Below are positions 10,325-22,038 of a stretch of 64,000 nucleotides of DNA, one piece after another (within the stretch, counting starts at the first letter, position 1; every line of letters begins with the position of its first letter). This DNA comes from Siphonodentalium dalli. Lineage: Eukaryota > Mollusca > Scaphopoda > Gadilida > Siphonodentaliidae. The stretch is from NCBI GenBank assembly GCA_032622095.1, contig CP136063.1:280109426-280173425 (forward strand), in the 5' to 3' direction. The notes below the pieces were generated by a model that was not told the DNA's origin, made no database searches, and was given only the letters and a program-made list of their open reading frames with translations. The translations under genes and the position numbers were made by a program.

Positions 10325-11280
10325 TTTTTAGCTCACCTGAGACGAAGTCTCCGGTGGAGCTATAGTCATCACTCCTCGTCCGTCGTCCGCCCGTCCGTCT
10401 GTCTGTCTGTCCGTCTGTCCGTCCGTCCGTCTGTCCGTCCGTCAACTTTTTTAAAAACATCTTCTCCTCTGAAACCATCATACCAAATTGGTTCATATTT
10501 GGTGTGGATGTTCCCTAGGTGACTCTCATTCAGATTTGTTCAAATGAGGTCACTGGGTCAAATAGTTGCCAAACCAGGGTCATAACTCTATTCCTCCACA
10601 GTAATTCTTACAACAACTTCTTGTCCATAACCATTGTGCCGATTTAGCTAATATTTGGTATGGAGGGTCCTTGGGTGACTGGTGTTCAGATTTGTTCAAA
10701 TGAGGTCACCCGGTCAATTAGTTGAGAAACCAGGGCCATAACTCATAGTAATTCTTACAATGACTTCATCTACAAAAATATTGGGCCGATTTAGCTTATA
10801 TTTGGTACTGAGGGACCTTGGGTGACTGGGAATCAGATTTGTTCAAATTGGATCACTGGGTCATTAGGGGCAGAGCCAGGGACATAACTCTAAAAACCAA
10901 AAAATTACATTTTTGTATTTTGATCATATTTGGTGTGGATGTTCCCTAGGTGACTGTCATTCAGATTTGTTCAAATGAGGTCACTGTGTCAAACAGTTGC
11001 GAAACCAGGGCCATAACTATATTCCTCCTTGGTAATTCTTATAACGACTTCTTGTCTATAACCATTGTGCCGATTTAGTTTATATTTGGTATGTGGGGTC
11101 ATTGAATGACTGGGGTTCAGATTTGTTCAAATGGGGTCACTGGGTCAAATTCGGGTGCAGGCAGGGCCATAATTCCCAAAAAAATAATAAAAAATTCAGG
11201 AACTCCTTGATCAATTTAACATACAAAATTTTTTATCACCCTCCCCCCACATGACCCAGAACCCCACCCTGCCCCCAACC
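10325..11280 (+). repeat. large mollusc-type repeat with internal units, copy 1
   Basis: Opens TAGCTCACCTGAGACGAAG, has a (CGTC/CTGT)n run at 10375-10445, then several 130-180 bp units each with TTCATATTTGGTGTGGATGT or similar, CAGATTTGTTCAAATG.GGTCA and CAGGGCCATAACTC. I have seen such repeats described for bivalves and gastropods; not checked here. Non-coding. Confidence 0.75.
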
Positions 11281-11509
11281 AACAGCATTCCACCCTATCT
11301 CATTTCCTAACTCACAGGATCTCCCCCACCAGCATATTAAGTCAATTGTATTAGCTACAGACAGAGAGATTTAATATAAATACACACACAGGCATCAATT
11401 GAGATGTTTATCAGGCTGACAGGTGTGAACTTAATGCACCAGACAGCACTCATGCCAATGTGTGTTATTAAAATAAAAACAAATTATTGTTCTCTAACCT
11501 GAATTTAGT

Positions 11510-11918
11510 GTGTCTGGCATTTGCAGAATGAGGTTCCCAGAGGGTGAATTTAGTTATGCTACCCTGCACAGCAGTCTAGCATCACCAAATACACTAGCCA
11601 GGGTCCTCATTCTGCTTAAGCCTCATCCTCTGGGAAGTATATAGGCACTTAAATTGACATTTTTACTTACTTTTTCCCTTCTATTTAGTTTCTATATCCC
11701 CTAATTTGTGAATATAAAATGCATAATTGAGGTGCCCAGTGGGTGCACATCACCAACTTTAACTGGAGAACTTCAATCTAATGCTATGTCTCCCATAGCA
11801 GTTGAGGCCTACACAGAATGAGGTCCTCAGAGGGTGAATTTGGTGATGATAGCCCGCATTGCAGGATTGTGTCATTAAATTCACCCTTATGGGACCTCAT
11901 TGTGCAAATGTCAGACAC
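11510..11918. mobile_element. hairpin-ended MITE F3, copy 1
   Basis: Each end is a hairpin of about 120 bp: GCAGAATGAGG..CC, GGGTGAATTTAG, a GC-rich loop and the complement. The middle is about 170 bp. Outer ends match as GTGTCTG.CATTTGCAG / CAAATGTCAGACAC. Other copies: 52763-53170, 53272-53494, 54143-54553. Confidence 0.85.
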
Positions 11919-12604
11919 TATGTTCAGGCTTGGCTGTTCGAATATTATGTTCTTAACCACCAGTATCCAATTGAACTCATTATACCCTGAAAAGAAAACT
12001 TGGGGGGGGGGGGTATATTGGATTGAATTTGTCAGTATCTATGTCAGACTGTTTTCCCATCCATCCATCTGTCATTATGTCTCTATCCGTCCATCAATTG
12101 TTTTCTTCTCCAGATACATATTAAAGACCAAATGGGTTTAAATATTTAGGTGTGGATGTAAATCCTTGTTTTGAACACAGCTGTAGGAGTAACACAATAC
12201 ATTGGTATCATTGGGCAAATGTTTGTGCCATCATTAATTATCTTCATGTCAACAGGTCTCCCAGACATTCTTGTTGCTGATAGTGGCTTTATGAATGGAA
12301 TTTTATCCCATGTTTATCTCAGATACAAATTGCCTGTTTGAAAGATAAAGTTTATTTTTACTATTAATATTAACCATTTCATGACCAGAGTTGTGCTGGT
12401 GAGACCCTGTGATTGTGCATTCTCTGATATATGCTCCCATGGGAAGCCTCCCATATAAAAGAGAATGCACTGGCTTTCCAGGTCATGGTAATTTTGTTAA
12501 GGCAATAGGCATCCAAATAAATGATGTATGTCATATTCTTGCAGGGATGTCGCCACTGTGTTGGGGGGGGGGGGGTGATTTACAGATTTTTTCAATGAAA
12601 TGTA
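11919..12604. other. intron with decayed repeat ends
   Basis: Holds G runs at 12001 and 12561 and a degenerate palindrome at about 12413-12475 (GCATTCTCTGATATATGC / AAGAGAATGCACTGG), which looks like an old copy of the cassette in the TTAACCCTTT MITEs. Confidence 0.5.
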
Positions 12605-13330
12605 ATTTTTGAGCTCACATCTTCTCTAGACTGAATGGGTTCATATTTGGTGTAGATGTTCCCTAGGTGACTTACATTCATATTTGTTTAAATGAGGTCA
12701 CTCTATCAAATGGTTATGAAGGCAGGGCCATAACTCTTGCTCTCCATAGTGATTCTTAAAAACTACCTCTTCTGCTGTACCATCAGGTTGAACGGGTTCA
12801 TATTTGGTATGAACAGTCCTTGGGTGACCTGGAGTTCAGATTTTTTTTTCAAATGGGGTCATTGGTTTTAAATGGGGTCAACTTGTCAACTAGGGGTCAA
12901 GCAAAGGAAAGTTTTCCTCTTAATATGCTTCCTTCACACAGACCATCAGGTCTATTTTATTGATATTTAGTATGAAGGGTTCTTTGGTATCTGGGATTCA
13001 AATTTATTCAGATGGGGTCACCAGATTAAATAGACTGGGACCAGGGACATAACTGTATGTCTCTATAGTAATACTTAAAAATGTCTTCTCAAGAGAGGTT
13101 GGACTATTTAGCTTACATATAGTATGGAGGATCCTTTAGTGACTGAGATTCAGATTTGTTAACATGAGGTCAACCTGTCAAGAAATGACGGGGCTATGGG
13201 GACTTCACTTAAAACATCTACCTTGGAACTACCTGACTGATTAATCTTGACATATATATGTTGTTTTCGGGTTCATGGATAATTGGGCTTCAAACATGTC
13301 TAAATAGTTTATAAAACGGTGCTTGTGAGA
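12605..13330 (+). repeat. large mollusc-type repeat, copy 2
   Basis: Same internal units as 10325-11280 (TTCATATTTGGTGTAGATGT, CCATAACTC) but more decayed and without the 5' end. Confidence 0.7.
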
Positions 13331-13599
13331 TTGGAAATTTCGAACAATTGAGAAAGTTTGAGACGTCAGTTGTGAAATTCTAACCTAAGACTTGGGAATC
13401 TGGAGCCCGGTCAGGAGGGGATATGTTGAGCTGGAGGGGGATCTGTAGTGTTCCATTGGTAATTTAAAGGTAGATATTCGCTGATCGACATGAAGCCTCT
13501 CTAGCCACATATCCTGTGTAGATCCGCTTCTTTTAAAGTGATTATGAAAAGTTCTGCCTGTTATGGTCTCAAGAGTCCCAGTCTTATCAGTCTTTGCAG

Positions 13600-13960
13600 T
13601 CTAGTGAGCGACCCCACAGTATTTGACTGTCTTGTTTGTTTCAAATTGAGGCATCGATAAAGATGAATTTTCCCAATCCCTCAGTGGAGCTGATGATGGA
13701 GATATTTCCCATGTTGCCTCCAAAAGCTTCGCTTTTCGTGAATTGAAGACAATCACAGTACATATGCATGTTTAGTGTACAACCCAACCGGATGAGTAGC
13801 TATATGTTTATGACGTTTCGTTTGGTCAGTTTCTTCAAATTGTGGCATATATAATGATGGTAATGTTCCCAATCCGACAGAGGAGCAGATAATGGAGATA
13901 TTTCCCATGTAGCATCCAAAAGTCTCATATCATGCACCGAAGGCAATCACATGGTATACT
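13600..13960 (+). repeat. 150-bp repeat, two tandem copies
   Basis: Units at about 13617-13760 and 13806-13960 share TTTGGTCAGTTTCTTCAAATTG-like, AATGTTCCCAATCC, GGAGATATTTCCCATGT and GAAGGCAATCAC phrases in the same order. A third copy is at 14755-14900. Confidence 0.75.
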
Positions 13961-14036
13961 ATGACATGTAGTTTACCACCCATATTTCCCCAAATATAGC
14001 TATTGTGCTAATAGATGTAATATATGGCATTCAGCT

Positions 14037-14404
14037 TAAAGACATATTATGTACTTATTCGGGTGCGTGAAACAAATAAGTTGGTACTCAGGCGCTATGC
14101 CAACTGGGGGAGAGTAGCATTCTAGTAAAATCGCCGAAAATTCAAACAAATCGACCTTACCACTTCATAGAAAACATCGTCTGAGCTACGCACAATTGTA
14201 AATATTTACTTCTCGATTCGGGACGCAACTATCTGTGATAAACTAACGAAAACATATCGCCATTGAGAGTCACTGTATTTAATTAATATATAAGAATGAC
14301 GGTGCTTGTTGTCAATTTGGATATAATATTTATAAAATTTACTACTTTGAGCAAGAATATTCTCCATTTCTATTTGATCACCCTACTGGAGTGGTTCACA
14401 CTGA
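14037..14404 (+). repeat. dispersed repeat R1, copy C
   Basis: Uninterrupted copy. It shows the empty CAATTGTAAATA site that is occupied in copy A. Confidence 0.8.
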
Positions 14405-14754
14405 AGACAATCGGATGGCATATGCAGTTTACCACATATATATTGCCAAATATAGCTATTGTGGTAATATATGTCATATTTGGAATTCAACTTAATCAAT
14501 TTCTTAATAAGATAAACAAATGTTGAGTTATATGGATATATTGTCCCTCAAAGAGACATAGACAACTGTTGTATATGTTGACATAACACCACGATAGCTT
14601 GGTGCATATGGTGTGATAGGGTGCACACCTTGTGCACCCTATCATGTATATAACTATATACATATCATGTATATAACTATATACATTTACTATAAATATA
14701 TATATGAGATGTTTCACAGGTACATTTAAACTTGATGAGTGGTTTTAAGTTAGG

Positions 14755-14900
14755 TTCAGGACGTATCCTTTGGTCAGTTCCTTCAAATTGAGGCATTATA
14801 ATGGTAAAGAATGTTCCCAAATCCACCAGAGGAGCAGATAACAGAGATCTATCCCATGTATTGCTTCCATAAGCTTCTCATATCATGCACTGAAGGCAAT
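14755..14900 (+). repeat. 150-bp repeat, third copy
   Basis: Matches 13617-13760 and 13806-13960. A small perfect hairpin (GATAGGGTGCACA / TGTGCACCCTATC) lies just upstream at 14616-14645. Confidence 0.7.
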
Positions 14901-15480
14901 TTTACTATTGAGAGTCAAATATAGGCACAATTTGACAAAAATCACCTCAAATAAGGTTGAAAACAGGTTTTTTTTATAAATCGCTGTCACATGTGACATA
15001 TTTTCAGGTTGCTTGCTACCTGTTGCTATTGTGGCAACATTTGTATTGCCAAATGGATTTTTATGAAATAAAAAGGTCATAAAATAAGATTGAAAATAGA
15101 CATAAGTCTTGTAGTCCTGAAGTTTTTCTATGACTAAAGCCCAAACATGGCTGATGAATCTCAAATGCGTGACAAATCTAGATTTATGCTAAATATAGCC
15201 TTGATAATAGTGTAACGATAACATAGATGTTCGTAAAATTATAGACAAAGTGGTAGGATCCAAAAACGGACAAAAATGAAAGTTAGTTAGTACTCGTTCA
15301 ACTCCTGCAACTTATTGTAAAAAATATGTATTTTGGGCTTTTGTGAATTAATTTTCGGTCATTGAGTCCAACAACTGTGATTCTAGATTTATGCGATAGG
15401 TTTGTATGTGTCAGACTTTTTACTTTATATATTTTATTTGTGCTATAAATACAGAAAAGGATTTAGGCACAATTTTTAAA
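14901..15480. other. intron sequence, no gene recognised
   Basis: AT-rich; a 93-codon antisense ORF has no recognisable pattern. Confidence 0.35.
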
Positions 15481-15481
15481 A

Positions 15482-15733
15482 CTTAACCCTTTATATAATA
15501 AATACTCATTGACGAGTAGTTATCCCGTAGGATGTGTTCAGATAGGTCGTTTGTTTAACTTATTATCTGAACATTTCCCTCAATGAATATGACTCCTCCT
15601 TCTTCACTTATATTATCTGTCGTCTGCTTATATTACCCGTGCATCCCTCCAAATCAATAATAGACAATTCCGATGTACACTTGTTTAACTTGCTGGGAGA
15701 ACCCATTTAGTATATAAAGAGTTCAGCCCATCT
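15482..15733 (+). repeat. dispersed repeat G, second full copy
   Basis: Co-linear with 7562-7830. It lies about 100 bases before the last exon of the ubiquitin-like gene. Confidence 0.7.
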
Positions 15734-15838
15734 CCAGTATACACTGCTATAAACACTGACACATAGTGTGTTCCTCTGACGGGATTTGACACCAAACACC
15801 CGCATTTATATACTTTCTTTGGTTTTTATATTTTTCAG

Positions 15839-15932
15839 AGAAGTATCTGAAGGGTCTAGACTAATGGAGATATTGCGGTTGGGTGATAATGACATCTCAG
15901 ACGCAACCTTCACATTCCGAACTCTTTTATGA
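15839..15932 (+). CDS. last exon: end of the ubiquitin-like domain and stop
   Basis: After TTTTTATATTTTTCAG the frame set by the previous exon reads K/EVSEGSRLMEILRL then GDNDISDATFTFRTLL and TGA. The pattern 'G..L.E....R.....L...G......F.F' matches the last third of ubiquitin-like domains, where a helix-turn (LMEILRLGDNDI) is followed by the final strand (TFTFRTLL). There is no C-terminal Gly-Gly, so it is not a conjugated modifier; the domain is an integral part of the protein. A poly(A) signal is at 16616. Visible coding in the four exons totals 482 bases, about 160 residues. Confidence 0.75.
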
Positions 15933-15966
15933 CAAGTGTTACGTAAATGTATGTCTCTACCAGTAT

Positions 15967-16493
15967 TAGATCATGCCTTGAATCTCTACCTCTGGCTAAC
16001 GCCCGTATTTGATCATAGTCCACCAGTACAAAACCTGGGAACTGAAGTTTTGACAGGAAACCTTAAGGCTTAAGCTTATGAAATCGAAATATAACACAGG
16101 GATTATATTTCTTGTTATTTTTTGTTTTTTAATAATGTACTTCACTATAGGCGAAGGCCCCAACTCGAAATCTCACGATTTAAGTGACTTTGTGAGCGAT
16201 TTTGCTTTGCGTTTCTTACAATTATGGAATTTATCCTGGGTAATTAATTGAATGTTTATTGTGATATTGGCTCACAAAAGTCACAGAAAAGCATGCAATT
16301 ACGAGTTTGGTCCTTCACCTACAGTGAAGTACATTACTAAGGAACAGATAATAATTAAGAAATATATTTCCCGTGTTATTTTTTCGACTTTATAATGTTC
16401 CCTGTCAAAACTTCAAAAAGTTCCAGGGTTTTGTGCTGGTGGAATATGATATATACGGGCGTTAGCCAGAGTAGAGATTCATGGCATGATCTA
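15967..16493. mobile_element. nested foldback element in the 3' UTR
   Basis: Outer arms of about 110 bases (15967-16080 and 16385-16493) are reverse complements (TAGATCATGCC / GGCATGATCTA; GGCTAACGCCCGTAT / ATACGGGCGTTAGCC). Inside is a second inverted pair, 16131-16165 and 16303-16341 (AATGTACTTCACTATAGG / CCTACAGTGAAGTACATT). If the poly(A) signal at 16616 is used, both would be in the mRNA. Confidence 0.85.
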
Positions 16494-16615
16494 TGTCAGT
16501 ATATAATGTGCACTGATTATCGCATCGTGTACATGCATGCTGGTGTGTTTTCTTCCTTCTATCATTATTTTGTACATACTCTACTATTTTCTGAATATCC
16601 TGTAATGATTTTATG

Positions 16616-16621
16616 AATAAA
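16616..16621 (+). terminator. AATAAA poly(A) signal
   Basis: AATAAA about 680 bases after the stop codon at 15932, followed by a GT-rich stretch (TTGTGATGTGTTC). This is the first good candidate downstream of the last exon. Confidence 0.5.
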
Positions 16622-16648
16622 GAACTATATCATTGTGATGTGTTCATG

Positions 16649-16946
16649 CAAACTCCAGGCTGAGTTATCTCCCATCGCTCCACTGAGATACCACTGCCAT
16701 AAGGACAGTTGGTAAGGATTTCTTACGTGTTCTTAGTTCTTATGTTTTAGGATTAAAATTGTCTATGTCTGGCTCAGTACATATTGTTCTTATCAATACC
16801 AAAAGAATTACCATTATTGCAAGATAATAGGTGACTAAATATAGTTCCGACGATATGTAAAAATAGATGTATCGTTCCGCAAAGTACCATCCTTGTGGCA
16901 GTGCTATATCGCAGTTATAACGTAGAGGGCGCTGCATGGAATTTGG
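16649..16946 (-). mobile_element. CCAAACTCC-ended MITE, copy 2
   Basis: Reverse complement of 3988-4324, with GTAGAGGGCGCTGCATGG at its right end and CAAACTCC at the left. Confidence 0.8.
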
Positions 16947-17164
16947 TGTTCATGTTGTATTTTAGAATGAGTCCACTAATGCGTGATTGGAAAACTTAGA
17001 TAAGTAATACAAATTTATCAATAAGTTCAAGTTGAAATGTTCAACAGCATCGCGTTCTGTTCGACATTGTTTTGAATAAATCTATACATATAGTGTACGT
17101 AGATGTGGTCACACGTCTTCTCGGTAGACCACTCAATAATTAGGAGATGTACATGGCAGTGTTA

Positions 17165-17770
17165 AACAATATTTCGAAAATTCAGTTAGTGGAATATATC
17201 AGAATTTTTTTTTCACTTGGTGACTAAAGCATGAAATTTTGCACATATGCACATATTCACATACTAATTGTTAGATGTGGAGCCCTGATGTTATTTTACT
17301 TTAACCCATCTTTTAATGGATTTTCCTAATTTAAAGAGCGTTTCATGATTAGATAATTTATTAAATGTCGCAATTGATCGTACCATGGAATATGCTATTT
17401 AAAATTAGTCACATATAAAAAAAAATGGCTTTGCGATATACTATGGCACATTTTTAGGGCGAAACTGGAACTCCCCGTCCAAGATGGTTGTCAAAATGGC
17501 AGCCATAAGTGGAAAATTGGACATTTTTTCACTAATATCTTCTAGATCAGTATACTGCTGTGTGGAGCCGGTTCGGAAATTTGACATTGTAATGTACATG
17601 TTAACTTATCACATGAGCAATGGAATATGCTATTCGAGGGATAGCAGCCCTTCCGTTCCCTCAATAATTCGCTTTTACAGAACGCGGTATGAAATTTCAC
17701 TATAAATCACCATTGGGATTCTTGTCATATTTCAACAAGAAATGTGCAGAACTGTGCAAAGTAAGTGAGG
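17165..17770 (+). repeat. dispersed repeat J, copy 1
   Basis: Matches 29000-30020 in reverse: ATTTATTAAATGTCGCAATT, CATACTAATTGTTAGATGTGG, GCAGCCAT and GCACAGTTCTGT in mirrored order. The second copy carries a later MITE insertion. Confidence 0.7.
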
Positions 17771-18204
17771 TGAATATTACTCATGAATATTTCAACTCAA
17801 TGGAAGCAAATTGTCAATTTGGCTAAAAATGGCGGTCAAAATGGCAGCCAAAATAAGGAAAATTGTAAATATTAATTGTCCCAGCGTGTCATGCAATCGC
17901 TTAAAAGTTGTGGTTGTTGAATGTATATACGACAGGATATCCAATTTTATTCCACACCCATTGACGTGAGGCACATGTATTCCACGGAATCCCAGCTCTC
18001 GCGAAATATATCCTTGCGCCGTCCGCAACTCATTCGATAAAAGATTATCGATTAAGATGCGCGTTGTGTTCTGTCTATATATCCTGTCGTATATACATTG
18101 AACACTAACATTTATGATCCATCTTGAAATGTTCTCTCAAAATAGGCAAAAAAACAACTTTTCAGGGTTGGAACTATCTTTGGTGTTTATTGTTTAGATC
18201 CGTC
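17771..18204. other. inverted pair, no gene
   Basis: TGTATATACGACAGGATAT (17920-17941) is mirrored by ATATCCTGTCGTATATACA (18078-18097), about 140 bases apart. No gene seen. Confidence 0.5.
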
Positions 18205-18325
18205 TTAAATGGATCACACTGAGGTGTTTTTTTTTTTAGAAAAAAATACTCAAGATGGCTCGAAAAATGGATCACACTGAGGTGTTTTATTTTTAGAAAA
18301 AAAATATACTCAAGATGGCTCGCAA
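18205..18325 (+). repeat. 60-bp tandem duplication
   Basis: GGATCACACTGAGGTGTTTT, an A-rich stretch and ACTCAAGATGGCTCG occur twice in direct succession. Confidence 0.85.
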
Positions 18326-18429
18326 AATGTCCACAAAATTAGGTAGAAAAGTTGATATTTTCAAATATATTCGAAAATTATTCTCTGCTCTTCTGTAAAG
18401 GTAGAACATTGTGATTCAGTTGGTTATTA

Positions 18430-18914
18430 AACACGTTACTTAATCAACTACACCCCACACGTGACTATACATCCATGAGTAACCATGCATGTACACCAGG
18501 TATACTCCTACCTGTGACTATAGTCACTTCCTCTCTGTATACCAATTTGCCTCATACATGGCCATATATCCACACAAGATGTACATATACACTGCAACCA
18601 TAACCATTTAGACAATCCGGGTATACACATACACCCCGCCAATGGCCATAAAACCCTTTTATATATACCAATGCCCCACATACATGGCAATGCACACACT
18701 CCAGACTTTAATATGCTTCTCTCTCAAGATAATTCAGCCACTCGCTGTAAACACATACACCACATTCATGGTTATCACATTGTTTACCAATTCACCATTG
18801 ACCATACGATCACTTCCTGTACACATATTTACCACACACATGGCCTTGTAGCCACTGAATATATACAATGTACATATACCAGAGAGATGGAGAGAGATAT
18901 ATAGATATAGAGAG

Positions 18915-18954
<40 letters not shown>

Positions 18955-19960
18955 AGTGAGAGAGAGATAGAGAGAGTAGTTGCGCCCGGGATAGTCGAAA
19001 ATATCGAGTGATCTCCTTCACCCCAATGCACATATACACCCCACCCATTTCTATTATATAGTCACTCCAGGTATACATCGACTCATCATTGACCACACAT
19101 ACCTTCTAGATATAGCAATACAACGCATAGCACATCATCATTGGCCATAGTCTATCCCTGTATATTTTCGTCACACTCATGGTCATATACCCACTCAATA
19201 TATACATACACATCCCATTCATGAACATAGAGTCAATCCAGTTATACATAATTACATACACATCTCACCAATCGATTTACCAATACCCCGCACAATTATT
19301 CGTACACTCTAGATTTGCATATACACATCGCCCATGACAATTCTTCCCCTCAATGTATACTCACACACCCCATACATGACCATACAGCTACTCCCTGTAT
19401 AGCTATACACCAAACAGTGACAATACACCGAAGTTAGAGATACATATACATCACATATACAACCATGACCACAAGGGCACTTCATATATACCCACACGCC
19501 GCCAATGACCGTCCAACTATACTCCAGGTGTGCACATACACTTCAACAATCATGACCGTACTGTCATTCCATGTACACCCATATACAGTACACATAAGCA
19601 TACACCAACCCTATTTATTCATAAAGCAAACATATGTATATATTATACACCCACCCATGACAATAGTCACACAAGGTCACAAGGTACACACGTATATCCC
19701 ACACACGACCAGTCACTCTATATATACATAAGCAACACACAGATGACCCTGTATAGCTATTATATCATTATACCCATACATCACTTCAATGAGATGCAAC
19801 TAGCATTGTATAGCTATTCATCTCAAACATGGGTATAGTCACTCAATGTATACATAAACCTCTCACCATGGACACACCACCCATCACCATATAACCATAT
19901 AACTCCGTCGCACAATTCATGCCCATACCATAACTGCATGTAGAACTATTCACCTCACAT
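18430..19960 (+). repeat. degenerate satellite, units of roughly 45-70 bp
   Basis: About 1.5 kb in which phrases such as CATGACCATA, AGTCACTCC.TGTATA and ACATACACC recur at roughly regular spacing with much divergence. Several ORFs run through it, but they encode only the His/Thr/Tyr-rich translation of the repeat. Confidence 0.75.
18901..18978 (+). repeat. (GA)n(GT)n microsatellite
   Basis: AGAGAGAG, then about 17 GT dinucleotides, then AGAGAG again, inside the satellite. Confidence 0.95.
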
Positions 19961-20289
19961 AATTATGACCACACATTCATAGTGGCTGTCATTTTGACAT
20001 TCACATTATATTAAGTTAATTTTGATGCTAATGGGCGAGAGTAGCCACATAATATGGTCCCACTCAGTTCCGTTTAGACGTTCTGTTCATTTCCGTTCAA
20101 AAATATGGCCAGAATCCCAAAAGATTATTTTTTTGGGCAAAATTTCATACTACATCATTTAAAATGAATTTGTCATGCAAAAGAACGTACTGGGACAACC
20201 GAAACGAAACACGTAGTAGTGAGTTGATTAAGTAGCATGGCTAATAACCAAGTGAGTCATTATTTGCTACCTTTTTGGAACAACAGAGA

Positions 20290-20750
20290 ATAATGTTCGG
20301 GATAAATGTAAACAAAAATCAACAGTTTATTTTTATCAAATTTGGTTGCCATTTTGGAAGCCACATTGAGTAATTTTGTCTAAACCATGCATTTAAGACA
20401 GCTCAAAGCAATAAACATCTCTGATACCAAAGATAGTTCCATTTTACTTGAATCAATGGTCCAAACCTGGAAAGTAAATTTTCGCCGATTTTGATGTCAA
20501 GTTTGTGATAGAAAAATCCAATATTTCTGGTAATGTCAGTGGTTACAATAGTAAAACTTAACAAATGTGCATCAGAAATGTTAGAATTTAATATACAAGA
20601 CAGAATAGCCAATTTTATTCACCAACCACAACTTGTAAACGATTACATGGCATGCTGGACTAATATATTCAATTTTCTTGGTTTTGGACACCATTTTGGT
20701 AGCCATTTCAGATCAAGTGACAATTTTGGTTTCATTGAGTTGAAATAATT
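20290..20750. repeat. CCATTTTGG-type repeat pair
   Basis: TGGTTGCCATTTTGGAAGCCA (20343) and ACACCATTTTGGTAGCCA (20688) mark two ends about 350 bases apart. The same kind of motif recurs in several unrelated repeats in the window. Confidence 0.5.
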
Positions 20751-20910
20751 ATAACAAGCCCATTCGGCGCGCTTGCGCGCCCGAGCTCGGGTCGTGTATA
20801 GGTACAGGCGGGCGTACGTACGTGTGACGTCGCACATAAATTTCCAATCGCAACTTCTCGGATTATCGATTATTTGCTACGGAAAGCACCGAGGTTTGCC
20901 GATTGATAAA

Positions 20911-21195
20911 TTACAGTATACCGTGGGTAGAGCGGTAATGTCGCAAGAGCTATACTCGACCTTCACCTCAGAATTTGCAGTCACGTTATATTCAACTAAT
21001 TAACGGGTCTTTTTCGGGTGGTTTCTAGAACACCATTGAAGTGGGTGGAACATCTTGATATATAAGTAAAATTGTACATGCGGGTGGAATGGAGTCGATT
21101 TGAGATTATAGATGCGCGCCCTACGAGTATACCATTTATCGAGGTCAAGGATGAGTATAGCTCTTGCGACATTACACCGCTACCTATACCGTGAA
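20911..21195. mobile_element. 285-bp inverted-repeat element
   Basis: Ends of about 50 bases are reverse complements: AATGTCGCAAGAGCTATACTC (20958) and GAGTATAGCTCTTGCGACATT (21153). A CpG-rich block (GCGCGCTTGCGCGCCCGAGC, 20766) lies before it. Confidence 0.8.
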
Positions 21196-21603
21196 GTAGA
21201 AATTGTTAGCGAACCAATTTTTTCGCGAAAAAATCACGTGACTACCGGTAGTGGTTTCACAAAATCGCGGAATCAGCAATGAAACGAATTTTCTACTTCC
21301 AACTTTCGATATGTGGCAATGGACAACTGAAATATTTATTTATTTATAAACAGTAAGTATGTCCTGCATAGGTTCATATTAGATCAGCTTCATTTGTTAG
21401 CTAAATGAAGGCAGTTACGGCGTCATGACGTCAACACGTCATTTATCTCTGCGGGTCAGAATCCAGACATGATTGAACGTGTCATGTCGTGTTCGCGGAC
21501 AACTGATTTCACCTCACAATAAACTAGACATATATTAATTGATTTATTGATTGAGAGTTTAACGTCGTATTGGACATATAAACGCAGACACGCGCTTCAA
21601 TGG

Positions 21604-21626
21604 ACCTATCCATAGGGACCGCCCAC
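21604..21626 (+). promoter_or_regulatory. 23-bp element shared with the 27.8-kb promoter region
   Basis: ACCTATCCATAGGGACCGCCC lies 90 bases before the SWIM-gene start codon. Its reverse complement with one change is at 27772-27793, before the THAP-like gene. Promoter role is inference. Confidence 0.35.
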
Positions 21627-21696
21627 CAGTATACTGCATGGTTACTGTTACTACGCACCACAAGCCATTTGGATTTCGCTATATCTCAGTGCTGAA

Positions 21697-22026
21697 ATGG
21701 CTTCCGATGAGAACGGATCTTGTGTTTCAAGTTCGCTTTTAAATGTTCCAGACGATATCAACGTTTGTTATTTACCCGACATTGATAAATTATCAAAAAG
21801 GGCACAAGAAAAGGGGCTTAATTATTATACCCAGGGATATATTCATGACATTAGAACGAGTGAAGTTAACCAATGCATCAGGGTTGACTCGAAGTGTTAT
21901 AGGTCGATGGCAAAGTCACAACCACCACACCGATACATATAGAATTATCGAATCGAATCGAAAAAACTTACCCGGCTTTGCAGGAGCACATCGATTCAAT
22001 CGATCGATGTGCTCCTGCAAAGCCGG
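21697..22026 (+). pseudogene. broken SWIM-domain gene, first exon
   Basis: From ATG at 21697 the frame reads MASDENGSCVSSS, then INVCYLPDIDKLSKRAQEKG, LNYYTQGYIHDIRTSEVN and KCYRSMAKSQPPHRY before a TAG at 21940. The end of the exon, in another frame, reads SMCSCKAG up to the donor GG/GTAAGT. C.C here plus C.H in the next exon (GRCSHVIGL) make a SWIM zinc-binding motif. Proteins with this layout, often with a YqaJ-type nuclease domain, are common in molluscs and cnidarians (recollection). The frame change and stop coincide with an inverted duplication at 21960-22038, so I read it as recently disabled. A rescued reading by an unseen splice cannot be excluded. Confidence 0.7.
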
Positions 22027-22038
22027 GTAAGTTTTTTC
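21960..22038. repeat. perfect inverted duplication of exon end and splice donor
   Basis: Two 36-base arms (21960-21995 and 22003-22038) are exact reverse complements around a 7-base spacer. The right arm is the natural exon end (ATGTGCTCCTGCAAAGCCGG) plus the donor GTAAGTTTTTTC; the left arm is its inverted copy placed inside the exon. Confidence 0.95.

Noticed and set aside
18734-19096. 120-codon ORF with a His-Thr run
   Set aside because: It reads through the (GT)n microsatellite inside a degenerate satellite.
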